From Sorangium sp025924095 (GTDB taxonomy: Bacteria; Myxococcota_A; Polyangia; Polyangiales; Polyangiaceae), in assembly GCF_051521505.1 (NCBI RefSeq), contig NZ_CP150356.1, positions 10,788,001 through 10,852,000 of the forward strand: a stretch of DNA of 64,000 nucleotides. Direction: 5' to 3'. A program made the translations under genes and the position numbers. The notes beneath the pieces were generated by a model, which was given only the letters and a program-made list of their open reading frames with translations, had not been told where the DNA came from and searched no databases. Positions 16,486 to 24,066 of the stretch are shown here, piece by piece (positions within the stretch are counted from its first letter, which is position 1; every line of letters begins with the position of its first letter).

Positions 16486-17379
16486 ATGCAGACCAGCGAG
16501 CGTGACGATCGGCGGAGAAGGCTTCGCACCTGGCGGGCCGGGAGGAGCGACTGGCGCCTGCAGGCGCTGTCGATCTTCTCGCTCGCGGTGGCATTCGTCT
16601 GCCTCGCGTCGGCCCTCCTCGTGGTCACGAACCTCATGGCCGTGCGCGATCGCTGGTCGCGCGCGGGCCGCGCCACGGTCTACCTGCTCGACAGCGCGAC
16701 CGAGGCGGAGACCGCGGAGCTCACCCGCGCGCTCGAGGGCACGCAGGGGGTCAAGAAGGTCCGGCTCGTGACGAGCGCCGAGGCGCGCCGCGAGGTGGTG
16801 CACGACGACGGCGACAAGGCCCTCGCCGCGCTGCCCCTGAGCGCGTTCCCCGCGTCCCTCGAGGTCGGCTTCACCGAGGAGATCTCCGACGAGGCGCTCG
16901 CGTCGATGACCGTGAAGCTGCGCGCCCTGCCGGCCGTGGACACGGTGGAGACCTACCAACGCTGGACGGAGCGGCTCTCGTCGCTCCTCGGCGGCGGCGT
17001 GGCCGCGAGCACCTGCCTCGCGGCGATCGTCCTCTGCGCCGTCGTCAGCGTCATCGGCTCGACGATGCGCCTCCTCCTGCACCGCCGGAAGATCGAGGTC
17101 GAGGTGCTGAAGCTCGTCGGCGCGACCGACGGCTTCGTGCGCCGGCCGTTCATCGTCGAGGGCGCGACGCAGGGGGCGGCCGGCGCGGCCGGCGCGCTGC
17201 TGATGCTGGGCGCGCTGTTCATGATGGTGCGGGGCCGCTTCGATCACGAGCTCGCCAACCTGCTCGGCGTCTCGCCGTCGTTCCTGCCCTGGCCGGTCGC
17301 GCTCGGGATGGTCGCCCTCGGCGCCACGCTCGGCGCCGCGACCGCGGTGCTCACGCTGCGCAAGATGGTGGCCGTGTGA
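16486..17379 (+). CDS. ftsX: cell division permease FtsX
   Basis: A 297-residue inner-membrane protein. The first membrane segment is at about 28-50 (LSIFSLAVAFVCLASALLVV). It is followed by a periplasmic domain of about 100 residues (ATVYLLDSATEAETAELTRA ... ALPAVDTVETYQRW) and three further membrane segments in the C-terminal half, with the cytoplasmic loop HRRKIEVEVLKLVGATDGFV typical of FtsX. The stop overlaps the GTG of the next gene. The periplasmic loop presumably binds the EnvC-like protein encoded next. Confidence 0.92.
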   Translation: MQTSERDDRRRRLRTWRAGRSDWRLQALSIFSLAVAFVCLASALLVVTNLMAVRDRWSRAGRATVYLLDSATEAETAELTRALEGTQGVKKVRLVTSAEARREVVHDDGDKALAALPLSAFPASLEVGFTEEISDEALASMTVKLRALPAVDTVETYQRWTERLSSLLGGGVAASTCLAAIVLCAVVSVIGSTMRLLLHRRKIEVEVLKLVGATDGFVRRPFIVEGATQGAAGAAGALLMLGALFMMVRGRFDHELANLLGVSPSFLPWPVALGMVALGATLGAATAVLTLRKMVAV

Positions 17380-18389
17380 GGCGCCGCGCCCGGCTCGCGC
17401 CGATCGCGCTGGCGCTCCTGACCGGCGCGGCGACCAGCGGCGCCGAGGTCCCGGCGGCCTATGCCCCGGCGGCTCCCCCGCCCTCCGTGGCGACGCGGGC
17501 CGCGGCGGCGCGCCCGAGCTCGGCGCTGGCGGAGAACGATCTCGACCGGCTGCTCGCGAAGCTCGACGCCGAGGAGAAGGCGCTGCGCGCGGAGCTCGAC
17601 TCCATCGGCCCCGCGCTCGAGCTCACCCGCCGCCGGATGGTCGCGCGCGGCCGCGCGTACTATCGCCACATCCGCGCCGGCTTCCTCCCGGTGGGCGGCG
17701 GGTTCGACGCGCTGGTCGACCACGCCGCCCGCGTGGAGCGCACCCGGCTCGCCTTGGAGCGCGACCTCGCCCGCGAGGCCGACCTGACCCGGCGCAGCGC
17801 CGAGCTCGCGGACCGGCTCACGCACCTCGGCGCGGAGCGCGCGCCCCTCGAGGTGCACCGCGAGGCGATGAACCGCGCGCGGGTCGCGCTGGCCCAGGAG
17901 GAGGAGCGCCGCGCCGCGTTCGGGCGCGCGTTCGAGACGAGCGTGCGCCCCGACTACCTCGCGATCTACGGCGCGGACACCGGGCCCGCCGAGCTCGATC
18001 GCCGCGCCGGCTTCCGCTCGCTCCTGGGTCGGCTCCCCTTCCCGATCGCCGGCCGCGCGGAGGTGCGCAAGGTGTCGCGCCGCGGCGCCGGCGGGCCCGG
18101 CGTCGAGCTCACCGCGCTGGACGGCGCGCCGGTCCGCAGCGTGGCCGCGGGGCGGGTGGCCTTCGCCGACACCTACGCGGACTACGGGCTCACCGTGATC
18201 GTCGATCACGGCGAGCGGCACTACTCGGTGTACGCGAGCCTCGGCGCCGCGGACGTGCGCGCCGGCGATCAGCTCCCGGGCGGGGCGCGGGTGGGCACGG
18301 TCGCGAGCGGGCCGGACGGCGCGAGGCTCTACTTCGAGCTGAGGCGCGGCGCCGAGGTGATCGACCCGGGCCCCTGGTTCGGGATGTAG
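17376..18389 (+). CDS. EnvC-like murein hydrolase activator with degenerate M23/LytM domain
   Basis: 337 residues. The GTG start overlaps the ftsX stop by four bases, implying translational coupling. Residues 1-23 are a signal peptide. Residues about 50-185 are a long coiled coil (ENDLDRLLAKLDAEEKALRA ...). Residues about 215-335 follow the LytM fold (GAPVRSVAAGRVAFADTYAD, LTVIVDHGERHYSVYASLGA). The first HxxxD is replaced by LTALDG, and the final HLHFE ligand is RLYFE, so the zinc ligands are missing as in EnvC. By analogy it would be a non-enzymatic activator of amidases controlled by FtsEX. Confidence 0.85.
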   Translation: MRRRARLAPIALALLTGAATSGAEVPAAYAPAAPPPSVATRAAAARPSSALAENDLDRLLAKLDAEEKALRAELDSIGPALELTRRRMVARGRAYYRHIRAGFLPVGGGFDALVDHAARVERTRLALERDLAREADLTRRSAELADRLTHLGAERAPLEVHREAMNRARVALAQEEERRAAFGRAFETSVRPDYLAIYGADTGPAELDRRAGFRSLLGRLPFPIAGRAEVRKVSRRGAGGPGVELTALDGAPVRSVAAGRVAFADTYADYGLTVIVDHGERHYSVYASLGAADVRAGDQLPGGARVGTVASGPDGARLYFELRRGAEVIDPGPWFGM

Positions 18390-18469
18390 CGCCGCCGGGC
18401 CGCACGGCGCCTCGCGCGCGGCCGCGAGGCGAGCCCGTGCGTCGCCCGAGTTGTGCTAAGGCGGCCCTC

Positions 18470-19243
18470 GTGAATCGCCCTGACGGCCGCGCCCTCGACG
18501 CCCACCGCCCCGTGGAGATGATCCTCGGGTTCCACCGCAACGCCGAGGGCTCCGTCCTCTACCGCGCCGGGAGGACGGTCGTGCTCTGCACGGCGTCGGT
18601 CGAGCCCACGGTGCCCGCCTGGATGATGGGCAAGGGCAAGGGCTGGCTCACGGCCGAGTACCAGATGCACCCGCGATCGAGCCCGGTCCGCAGGGAGCCG
18701 CGCGACGGGCGGGGCAAGGCCCCGAGCGGGCGCACGCAGGAGATCCAGCGGCTCATCGGGCGCGCGCTCCGGGCGGCGATCGATCTGAAGCAGCTCGGCG
18801 AGCAGACGATCGCGATCGACTGCGACATCCTCGAGGCGGACGGGGGCACGCGGACCGCGTCGATCACCGCCGGGTTCGTGGCGCTCGCGCTGGCGCTCGA
18901 CCGGATGCGCGCGGCCGGGTCGCTCGAGGGGCCGGTGCTCCGCGATCAGGTGGCGGCGATCAGCGTGGGCCACCTTCCGGGCGGGCTCGCCCTCGATCTC
19001 GTGTACACCGAGGACAGCGCGGCGCGCGTCGACATGAACGTCGTGGCGACGACGGTCGGCTCGGTCGTGGAGGTCCAGGCGACGGCCGAGGACGAGGCCA
19101 TCCCCCGGACGGAGCTCGACAGCATGATCGACCTCGCGCTCGCGGGCGTGGCCTCGCTCGCGAGCGCGCAGCACCGCGCGCTGAGCGACGCCGGCGTCGA
19201 TCTCTCCGCGCTATTTCTGACGGACCACTGGAGGATCGCGTGA
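18470..19243 (+). CDS. rph: ribonuclease PH
   Basis: A 257-residue phosphorolytic 3'-5' exoribonuclease that trims tRNA 3' ends. It shows the complete family pattern: RPDGRALDAHRPVEM, EGSVLYRAGRTVVLCTASVE, WLTAEYQMHPRSS, GRTQEIQRLIGRALRAAID, TIAIDCDILEADGGTRTASI and LDLVYTEDSAARVDMNVV. GTG 18470 is chosen because RPDGR follows immediately. It lies 80 bases after the EnvC-like gene, and its stop overlaps the GTG of rdgB (GTGA), so the two are co-translated. Confidence 0.95.
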   Translation: MNRPDGRALDAHRPVEMILGFHRNAEGSVLYRAGRTVVLCTASVEPTVPAWMMGKGKGWLTAEYQMHPRSSPVRREPRDGRGKAPSGRTQEIQRLIGRALRAAIDLKQLGEQTIAIDCDILEADGGTRTASITAGFVALALALDRMRAAGSLEGPVLRDQVAAISVGHLPGGLALDLVYTEDSAARVDMNVVATTVGSVVEVQATAEDEAIPRTELDSMIDLALAGVASLASAQHRALSDAGVDLSALFLTDHWRIA

Positions 19244-19863
19244 GCCGGGAGCGGCTGCGCCTGCTCGCCGCGACCTCGAACCGGGGGAAGCTCGCGGAGC
19301 TGCGATCGCTGCTCGCCGATCTCCCGATCGAGGTGCTCTCGCTGGCGGAGGTGCTGCCGGACGCGCCGCCGGTGGTCGAGGACGGCGCGACGTTCCTGGA
19401 CAACGCGCTCCTCAAGGTGCGCGCCGGGGTGCTCCGGTCGCAGATGGTGACGCTCGCCGAGGACTCGGGGCTCGAGGTGGACGCGCTCGGCGGCCGGCCG
19501 GGCGTGCGGTCCGCCCGCTTCGCGGGGGAGAGCGCGACCGACGCGGAGAACAACGAGGCGCTGCTCTCGGCGCTCGCGCACGCGGCGGACGACGCCCGTC
19601 GAGCGCGCTTCCGTTGCGTGATGGTGCTGCTCGATCCGCGATCCGAGGAGCAACCCGTCGTGACCGAAGGGCGCTGCGAGGGATGGATCGGCAGAGCGCC
19701 CAGGGGTACGGGCGGCTTCGGCTACGACCCGCTGTTCGTCGTGGAAGCGTACGGACGGACGATGGCTGAGCTCGACGAGGCCGAGAAGAACCGCGTGAGC
19801 CACCGCGGCAGGGCCGCGCAGGCGATGCGATCCGCGCTCGAGGCGCTTGTCGCGCGGCGGTAG
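19240..19863 (+). CDS. rdgB: XTP/dITP diphosphatase (Ham1 family)
   Basis: A 207-residue house-cleaning pyrophosphatase that removes inosine/xanthosine triphosphates from the nucleotide pool. Family motifs: LLAATSNRGKLAELRSLL near the N-terminus, EDGATFLDNALLKVR, LAEDSGLEVDALGGRPGVRS, GRAPRGTGGFGYDPLFV and EKNRVSHRGRA. The GTG start overlaps the rph stop; the rph-rdgB pair is a common bacterial arrangement. Confidence 0.95.
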   Translation: MSRERLRLLAATSNRGKLAELRSLLADLPIEVLSLAEVLPDAPPVVEDGATFLDNALLKVRAGVLRSQMVTLAEDSGLEVDALGGRPGVRSARFAGESATDAENNEALLSALAHAADDARRARFRCVMVLLDPRSEEQPVVTEGRCEGWIGRAPRGTGGFGYDPLFVVEAYGRTMAELDEAEKNRVSHRGRAAQAMRSALEALVARR

Positions 19864-19897
19864 GCGGTGCGCCTCCGGCGCAGGCGCCCGACGGCGG

Positions 19898-19924
19898 TTG
19901 ACCCCGTCCGGGACCGCTTGTAAT
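19898..19924 (+). promoter_or_regulatory. possible promoter of the F0 gene group
   Basis: TTGACC (19898-19903) and TGTAAT (19919-19924) resemble -35 and -10 boxes, but the 15-base spacing is short. The start codon of the AtpZ-like gene lies about 45 bases downstream. Confidence 0.3.
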
Positions 19925-19969
19925 CGCGACCGGAGGCACCCAGGTACCACCGGGTGATCGGATCCCCTG

Positions 19970-20335
19970 ATGAAGCAGGATTGGAAGGCCGTCGGGAGCT
20001 ACGGGACCGTCGGTCTCGAGGTGGTGCTCTGCATCATGCTCGGCCTGTTCGTCGGCCGCTGGCTCGACGCGAAGCTCGGGACGGATCCGTTCCTCTCGGT
20101 GCTCTGGTTCTTCTTCGGCCTCGGCGCCGCCGGCAAGGCGGTCCACCGGGCGTGGAAGGAGATGCAGATCGCGGCGGCGAGGGAGGAGCGCGAGCAAGGG
20201 AACCCCGCGCCGATGTTCGACGACCGCAAGGCGCGACAGGACGAGCGCGCGGACGGCGACCGCCGGGCGGACTCGATCGATGTCGTCCCCTACCCCGACG
20301 AGCGGCCGCCCGCGAAGGAGCACGATGAACGCTGA
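19970..20335 (+). CDS. AtpZ/AtpI-family small membrane protein of the ATP synthase locus
   Basis: 121 residues with two membrane segments (about 13-32, VGLEVVLCIMLGLFVGRWLD, and 42-60, FLSVLWFFFGLGAAGKAVHR), followed by a long charged tail. The 'LG...GRWLD...' pattern and location upstream of atpI-like and atpB genes fit AtpZ, which assists F0 assembly or ion supply. Its stop overlaps the ATG of the next gene. Confidence 0.75.
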   Translation: MKQDWKAVGSYGTVGLEVVLCIMLGLFVGRWLDAKLGTDPFLSVLWFFFGLGAAGKAVHRAWKEMQIAAAREEREQGNPAPMFDDRKARQDERADGDRRADSIDVVPYPDERPPAKEHDER

Positions 20336-20789
20336 GCGAAGACCCGAGACGCGCGACGGCGAGCCGCCGCACGAGGAGCCCGACGCGGACGGACCGCCCG
20401 GCCTCGGGGACGCGACCATGCGGGCCGTGCTCCGCTGGGTCGCCGGCACCGCCGCGGTCCTGTCCGTGGCCGCGCTGCTCGCGTACGGCGCGCGCGCGGC
20501 GCTCGGCGTCGGCATCGGCGGCGCCATCGCCACGGCGAACCTGTACGTCTTCGCGCGCATCGTCGACGCGTTCCTCTCGCGCAGGGGCCACACCGTCTCG
20601 TGGACGGTGATCGCGATGGTGAAGCTCACCGGCCTGATGGGCGGCGTCTGGCTCATCCTGAAGAGCGATCTCGTCTCGGGGGTCGCCCTGATGGTCGGCT
20701 ACGCCTCGCTCGTGGTCGGCATCAGCCTCGGGACCTTGTTCGGGCCGAAGCCCCCGGCAGACGGGGCCCCGCCGGGCGCTCGCGGCTGA
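20325..20789 (+). CDS. ATP synthase subunit I (AtpI-like)
   Basis: 154 residues. ATG 20325 overlaps the preceding stop by 11 bases. After a charged, Pro-rich 30-residue N-terminus there are four membrane helices (AAVLSVAALLAYGARAALGV, GIGGAIATANLYVFARIVDA, VIAMVKLTGLMGGVWLIL, VALMVGYASLVVGISLG), the AtpI pattern. AtpI acts as an assembly chaperone for the c-ring. It is followed after 206 bases by atpB. Confidence 0.75.
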   Translation: MNAERRPETRDGEPPHEEPDADGPPGLGDATMRAVLRWVAGTAAVLSVAALLAYGARAALGVGIGGAIATANLYVFARIVDAFLSRRGHTVSWTVIAMVKLTGLMGGVWLILKSDLVSGVALMVGYASLVVGISLGTLFGPKPPADGAPPGARG

Positions 20790-20995
20790 GCCCCCGCGGC
20801 GACCGGCGCCGCCGCGAGCGACCCGCGCGCGATGCGGCGGCAACTCGGCGCGCTCCAGGGTGCCCACCGTAAAGGAGTTGTGGTAGAGGCGAGGCCCCCT
20901 CGACCGAGGGCGGACTCCCCCAAGGCGCGCCGGCGCGCGCGGCCGTGCCGGCACAGCCGCGCGGCTGCCAGCGCGGCGCATCGACGACGAAAGCC

Positions 20996-21763
20996 ATGCC
21001 TGAGCACACAGGGTTCCTCACCTACCTCCTGGCGCAGCTCCCCGGACTCCGGGAGAACGCTCGCAACATCGGCAAGACGTTCATCGGTCACCACACGGTG
21101 GATTACCGCGGGACCGAGCCGATCTTCATGAGCCTCCTGATCATGGTGCTGTTCGTGCTGCTCGCCAGCGAGGTGCGCGGACAGTACCGGCGCCTGAACG
21201 AGTCCGTGGTCCCCGAGGACAAGCTCACGCTGCGCACGTTCTTCGAGGCGTTCTTCGGCTACTTCTACGGGATGGCTCGGGATGTGATGGGGCCCGAGAA
21301 CGCGAAGCGGTACTTCCCGCTCATCGGGGGCTCGGCCGCGTTCATCTTCTTCTCGAACGCGTCGGCGCTGATCCCGGGGGTGAACCCGCCGACCTCGAAC
21401 CTGAACGTCACGATCGGGTGCGCGGTCGTGGTGTTCGTCCTCTTCAACTACTACGGGCTGAAGGAGAACGGCTGGGGCTACATCGCCCACCTCGCCGGGC
21501 CGAAGTGGTACCTGGCGCCGCTCATCTTCCCCATCGAGGTCATCTCCACCTGCGTCCGCCCGGTCACGCTCTCGATCCGGCTCATGCTCAACATCGGGGT
21601 CGACCACCTCGTGGCGAGCATCTTCCTCGGGCTCATCGCGCTGTTCGTCCCGGTGCCGCTCATGTTCCTGGCGATCATCGTCATCGTCGTGCAGACGCTT
21701 GTGTTCTGTCTGCTGAGTTGCATCTACATCGGGCTCGCGACGGAGAAGGCGGACCATCACTGA
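20996..21763 (+). CDS. atpB: ATP synthase F0 subunit a
   Basis: A 255-residue integral membrane protein forming the ion half-channels. Helices include IFMSLLIMVLFVLLASEVRG and FPLIGGSAAFIFFSNASALI. The signature STCVRPVTLSIRLMLNIGVD contains the essential arginine on the helix facing the c-ring. The C-terminal helix pair (PVPLMFLAIIVIVVQTLVFC) is typical. ATG 20996 precedes MPEHTGFLTYLLAQL; its ribosome-binding site is weak. The leader 20790-20995 holds a perfect CCCTCG/CGAGGG hairpin (20897-20910). Confidence 0.93.
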   Translation: MPEHTGFLTYLLAQLPGLRENARNIGKTFIGHHTVDYRGTEPIFMSLLIMVLFVLLASEVRGQYRRLNESVVPEDKLTLRTFFEAFFGYFYGMARDVMGPENAKRYFPLIGGSAAFIFFSNASALIPGVNPPTSNLNVTIGCAVVVFVLFNYYGLKENGWGYIAHLAGPKWYLAPLIFPIEVISTCVRPVTLSIRLMLNIGVDHLVASIFLGLIALFVPVPLMFLAIIVIVVQTLVFCLLSCIYIGLATEKADHH

Positions 21764-21772
21764 TCACTGCGC

Positions 21773-21788
21773 CTGACCGCTCGGTCAG
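21773..21788. terminator. short hairpin after atpB
   Basis: CTGACCG (21773-21779) pairs with CGGTCAG (21782-21788), ten bases after the atpB stop. There is no T-run. It could attenuate transcription between atpB and atpE or mark an RNA processing site, which would let the c subunit be made in excess. Confidence 0.4.
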
Positions 21789-22057
21789 GGATCACCCGGC
21801 GCCGCGGAGAACGGCGCTGGAGGATGAAGAGAAGGCTAGCCAGCCCTCGAAAATCGGATTAGAGGGGCCCCGCTGTCGATGGGTTGCCCCAGAGCGGTGG
21901 GTGGATCGCGCGAGCGCATCCCCTACCGAGCAGTCGAAGAGGTCCCGGGAGCGATCCCCGGTTCTCGAGGGGGTACCGCCCGCGCGGCCCCCGACCCACG
22001 CAGATGTTACGCATGCAGCCCCGCGCGGGCTGTGTGGCTTGAAAGGAGCAGATTCGG

Positions 22058-22396
22058 ATGTCGCTGAAGAGCAAGCTGTCGCTGTCCGCCGTTGTCGGCA
22101 CTGCGCTGGTACTGGTTCCCGCTATGGCGCTGGCGCAGGATGGCGCGGCGTCGAACAAGTACGACGCGAACTCGTGGCTCGCCGTCGCTGCCGGATTCGC
22201 GATCGGCATCGCTGCCCTCGGCGGCACCATGGGCCAGGGGCGTGCCGCTGCCGCCGCCCTGGAGGGCATCTCCCGGAACCCGGGCGCTGCGGCCCGGATC
22301 CAGACCCCGATGATCCTCGGCCTGGCGCTCATCGAGTCGCTCGTGCTCCTCTCCTGGGTCATCGCCTTCTTCCTCCAGAACAAGATCGCCCCCTGA
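22058..22396 (+). CDS. atpE: ATP synthase F0 subunit c with signal-peptide-like extension
   Basis: 112 residues. Residues 1-26 look like a cleavable signal peptide (AMALA-Q), followed by the usual two-helix hairpin: WLAVAAGFAIGIAALGGTMG with Gln60, a polar loop (SRNPGAAARI), and MILGLALIESLVLLSWVIAF with the ion-binding Glu93 next to Ser94. The extension is longer than classical 80-residue c subunits. An excellent AAGGAG Shine-Dalgarno (22043-22048) with nine-base spacing predicts strong translation. The 294 bases between atpB and atpE contain a hairpin and no gene. atpF, atpH and the F1 genes do not follow. Confidence 0.93.
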   Translation: MSLKSKLSLSAVVGTALVLVPAMALAQDGAASNKYDANSWLAVAAGFAIGIAALGGTMGQGRAAAAALEGISRNPGAAARIQTPMILGLALIESLVLLSWVIAFFLQNKIAP

Positions 22397-22568
22397 GCCA
22401 GCGCTGGCCGCGCCCCCTGGGTCCGGCTCCGCTGCTCCTTCTCCTGCCCCTTCCTGCTGCGCCGGCCGAGCGCTCCTCCAATGGAGCTTCGCCGGCGCGC
22501 GTTCCCGCCCGCGCACAGACCCATCGTCCTCGCTGCCAGGCCGTGCGCATGGCAACGAGCCCCGCACG

Positions 22569-22652
22569 GACCCGCCTCGCGCGCGCCCGCGCCTTGCGTG
22601 ACCCGCCTCGCGCGCGCCCGCGCCTTGCGTGACCCGTCTCGCGCGCGCTCGC
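22569..22652. repeat. 31-bp tandem repeat (about 2.7 copies) between atpE and the L,D-transpeptidase gene
   Basis: Two exact 31-base units lie at 22569-22599 and 22600-22630, followed by a partial, mutated third. Since 31 is not a multiple of three and the region separates convergent genes, this is non-coding. It begins about 170 bases after atpE and ends just before the transpeptidase stop codon. Confidence 0.85.
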
Positions 22653-22667
22653 GGCCGCGGCCTGCCG

Positions 22668-24029
22668 CTATCGCACGCGCACCACGGTGCCCAGCTCGTG
22701 CGCCGTGGGGAGGACGGCCGTCCAGCCGGCGGGGAGCCGGGGCGACGTCCACCAGAACAGCCGCTGCGCGTCGAGCGGGGCCAGGTTCACGCAGCCGTGG
22801 CTCCGCACCTGGCCGAACGAGCGATGCCAGAACGCGCCGTGCAGCCCGACCCCCTTCGAGAAGTACTGCACGTAGGGGACGTCCTCCATCCGGTAATAAC
22901 GATCGGCGCCCTCGTCCTCGAGGTTGTCCATGTCCGAGGTGAGCAGCTTGGCCCAGATCCGGTACGTGCCGGCGGGCGTGGCGCGCGACGACCCGGGCGC
23001 GCCCTTGCCGGTCGAGACGAGCGTCGCGAACACGGGGCGACGCCCCTCGTAGGCCACGAGCGTCTGCGCCGAGCGCTCGACGTCAATCCAGCGCTCGCCC
23101 GCATCGGCGTCGACCTCGGGCGGCGGCGGCGCCACCGACGGGCGCCGGAGATCGCGGATCGAGATCCACGCCGCCGCGTCGCCGTCCGCGATGCGCGCGA
23201 GCTTGCCCGCGGCGCCCTGCGCCTCCTCGAGATAGGAGACGACGTCGAACCGCGCCTTGCTCTCCTCGGTCCGCGTGAAGCCCGCCCCGGTCCGCGTGAA
23301 GAGCGGAGCTCTCTCGGACACGACCCACGCGATCGCGATCTGCGCGGCGTCCGGAGGGACGTCCACCCCGTGGAAAGCGAAGGCGCGCACCGGGCCGAGA
23401 TCGCGCATCGGCACCCAGAAGCCGCTGTTCGTGCGGCCGTACCGCGCCCCGCCGAGGGCCCGCTCCTCGACGATCGCCACCGCGAAGCCAGGCTCGAGCT
23501 GCGCGTCCGGCGCGTCGATGTCGGCCGCGTCGGCGCGGCGGTAGCCGAAGGACCCATCGGGGCCGACGAAGTAGTAGCGATACGGGAGCCCGTCCGGCAT
23601 CTCGCGCCACGTGCGCACGAGCGGGCTGATCGGGCCTGCAGCGGAGAGCTCGACGGCGTCGTCGCAGACCCAGGCCGCGGCGCCCACCTCGAGCCAGCGT
23701 CCGAGGCAGCCGTCGCCGCGCCGGGCCGCGAAGAGGGGCAGCTGCACGTTGCGATCGACGGAGCCGCGCCGGCGCGGGCTCCCGCCCGGCGCGTCGAACA
23801 GCGGCTGATCGCGCTTGAGCACGCGCGCGCTCTTGACCCAGGCCGGGAGCGGGGCGTCGCCCGCCGGGACCCACGGCGGTAGCTGCGAAGCGAGGACCGC
23901 TCCGCCCCAGATCGCCGCGCCGAGGACGACCCCCGCCGCACCGACCCGCAGCGCGACGCGGCGCTCGCGCCGCAGCGCGCCGCGGCGCAGCTCCCGCAAG
24001 CCCGCCGCGGCGTCTCCACGCTTCACCAT
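22668..24029 (-). CDS. L,D-transpeptidase (YkuD domain) with N-terminal membrane anchor
   Basis: 453 residues. A basic N-terminus precedes one membrane helix (about 27-48, VALRVGAAGVVLGAAIWGGA), so the enzyme faces the periplasm. The middle 250 residues contain SH3-like blocks (FGYRRADAADIDAPDAQLEP, PLFTRTGAGFTRTEES). The C-terminal YkuD domain shows WIDVERSAQTLVAYEGRRPV, TPAGTYRIW, HGAFWH and the catalytic S-H-G-C-V-N-L (Cys413). It forms 3-3 peptidoglycan cross-links or attaches proteins. It is encoded 37 bases after the RHH-FHA gene, in the same operon. Confidence 0.9.
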   Translation of the reverse strand: MVKRGDAAAGLRELRRGALRRERRVALRVGAAGVVLGAAIWGGAVLASQLPPWVPAGDAPLPAWVKSARVLKRDQPLFDAPGGSPRRRGSVDRNVQLPLFAARRGDGCLGRWLEVGAAAWVCDDAVELSAAGPISPLVRTWREMPDGLPYRYYFVGPDGSFGYRRADAADIDAPDAQLEPGFAVAIVEERALGGARYGRTNSGFWVPMRDLGPVRAFAFHGVDVPPDAAQIAIAWVVSERAPLFTRTGAGFTRTEESKARFDVVSYLEEAQGAAGKLARIADGDAAAWISIRDLRRPSVAPPPPEVDADAGERWIDVERSAQTLVAYEGRRPVFATLVSTGKGAPGSSRATPAGTYRIWAKLLTSDMDNLEDEGADRYYRMEDVPYVQYFSKGVGLHGAFWHRSFGQVRSHGCVNLAPLDAQRLFWWTSPRLPAGWTAVLPTAHELGTVVRVR

Positions 24030-24066
24030 CTCGCGAGATCCGGCGGAGACGACGGGCCTGCCGCGG

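Noticed and set aside
20871..20886. Strong AAAGGAG Shine-Dalgarno in the atpB leader as the start of a small gene
   Set aside because: The frames that follow either end at once (TTG TGG TAG) or give an Arg-rich product overlapping atpB with no independent support.
22569..22652. CRISPR array
   Set aside because: Repeats are directly adjacent with no unique spacers, only about 2.7 copies, and no cas genes are present.
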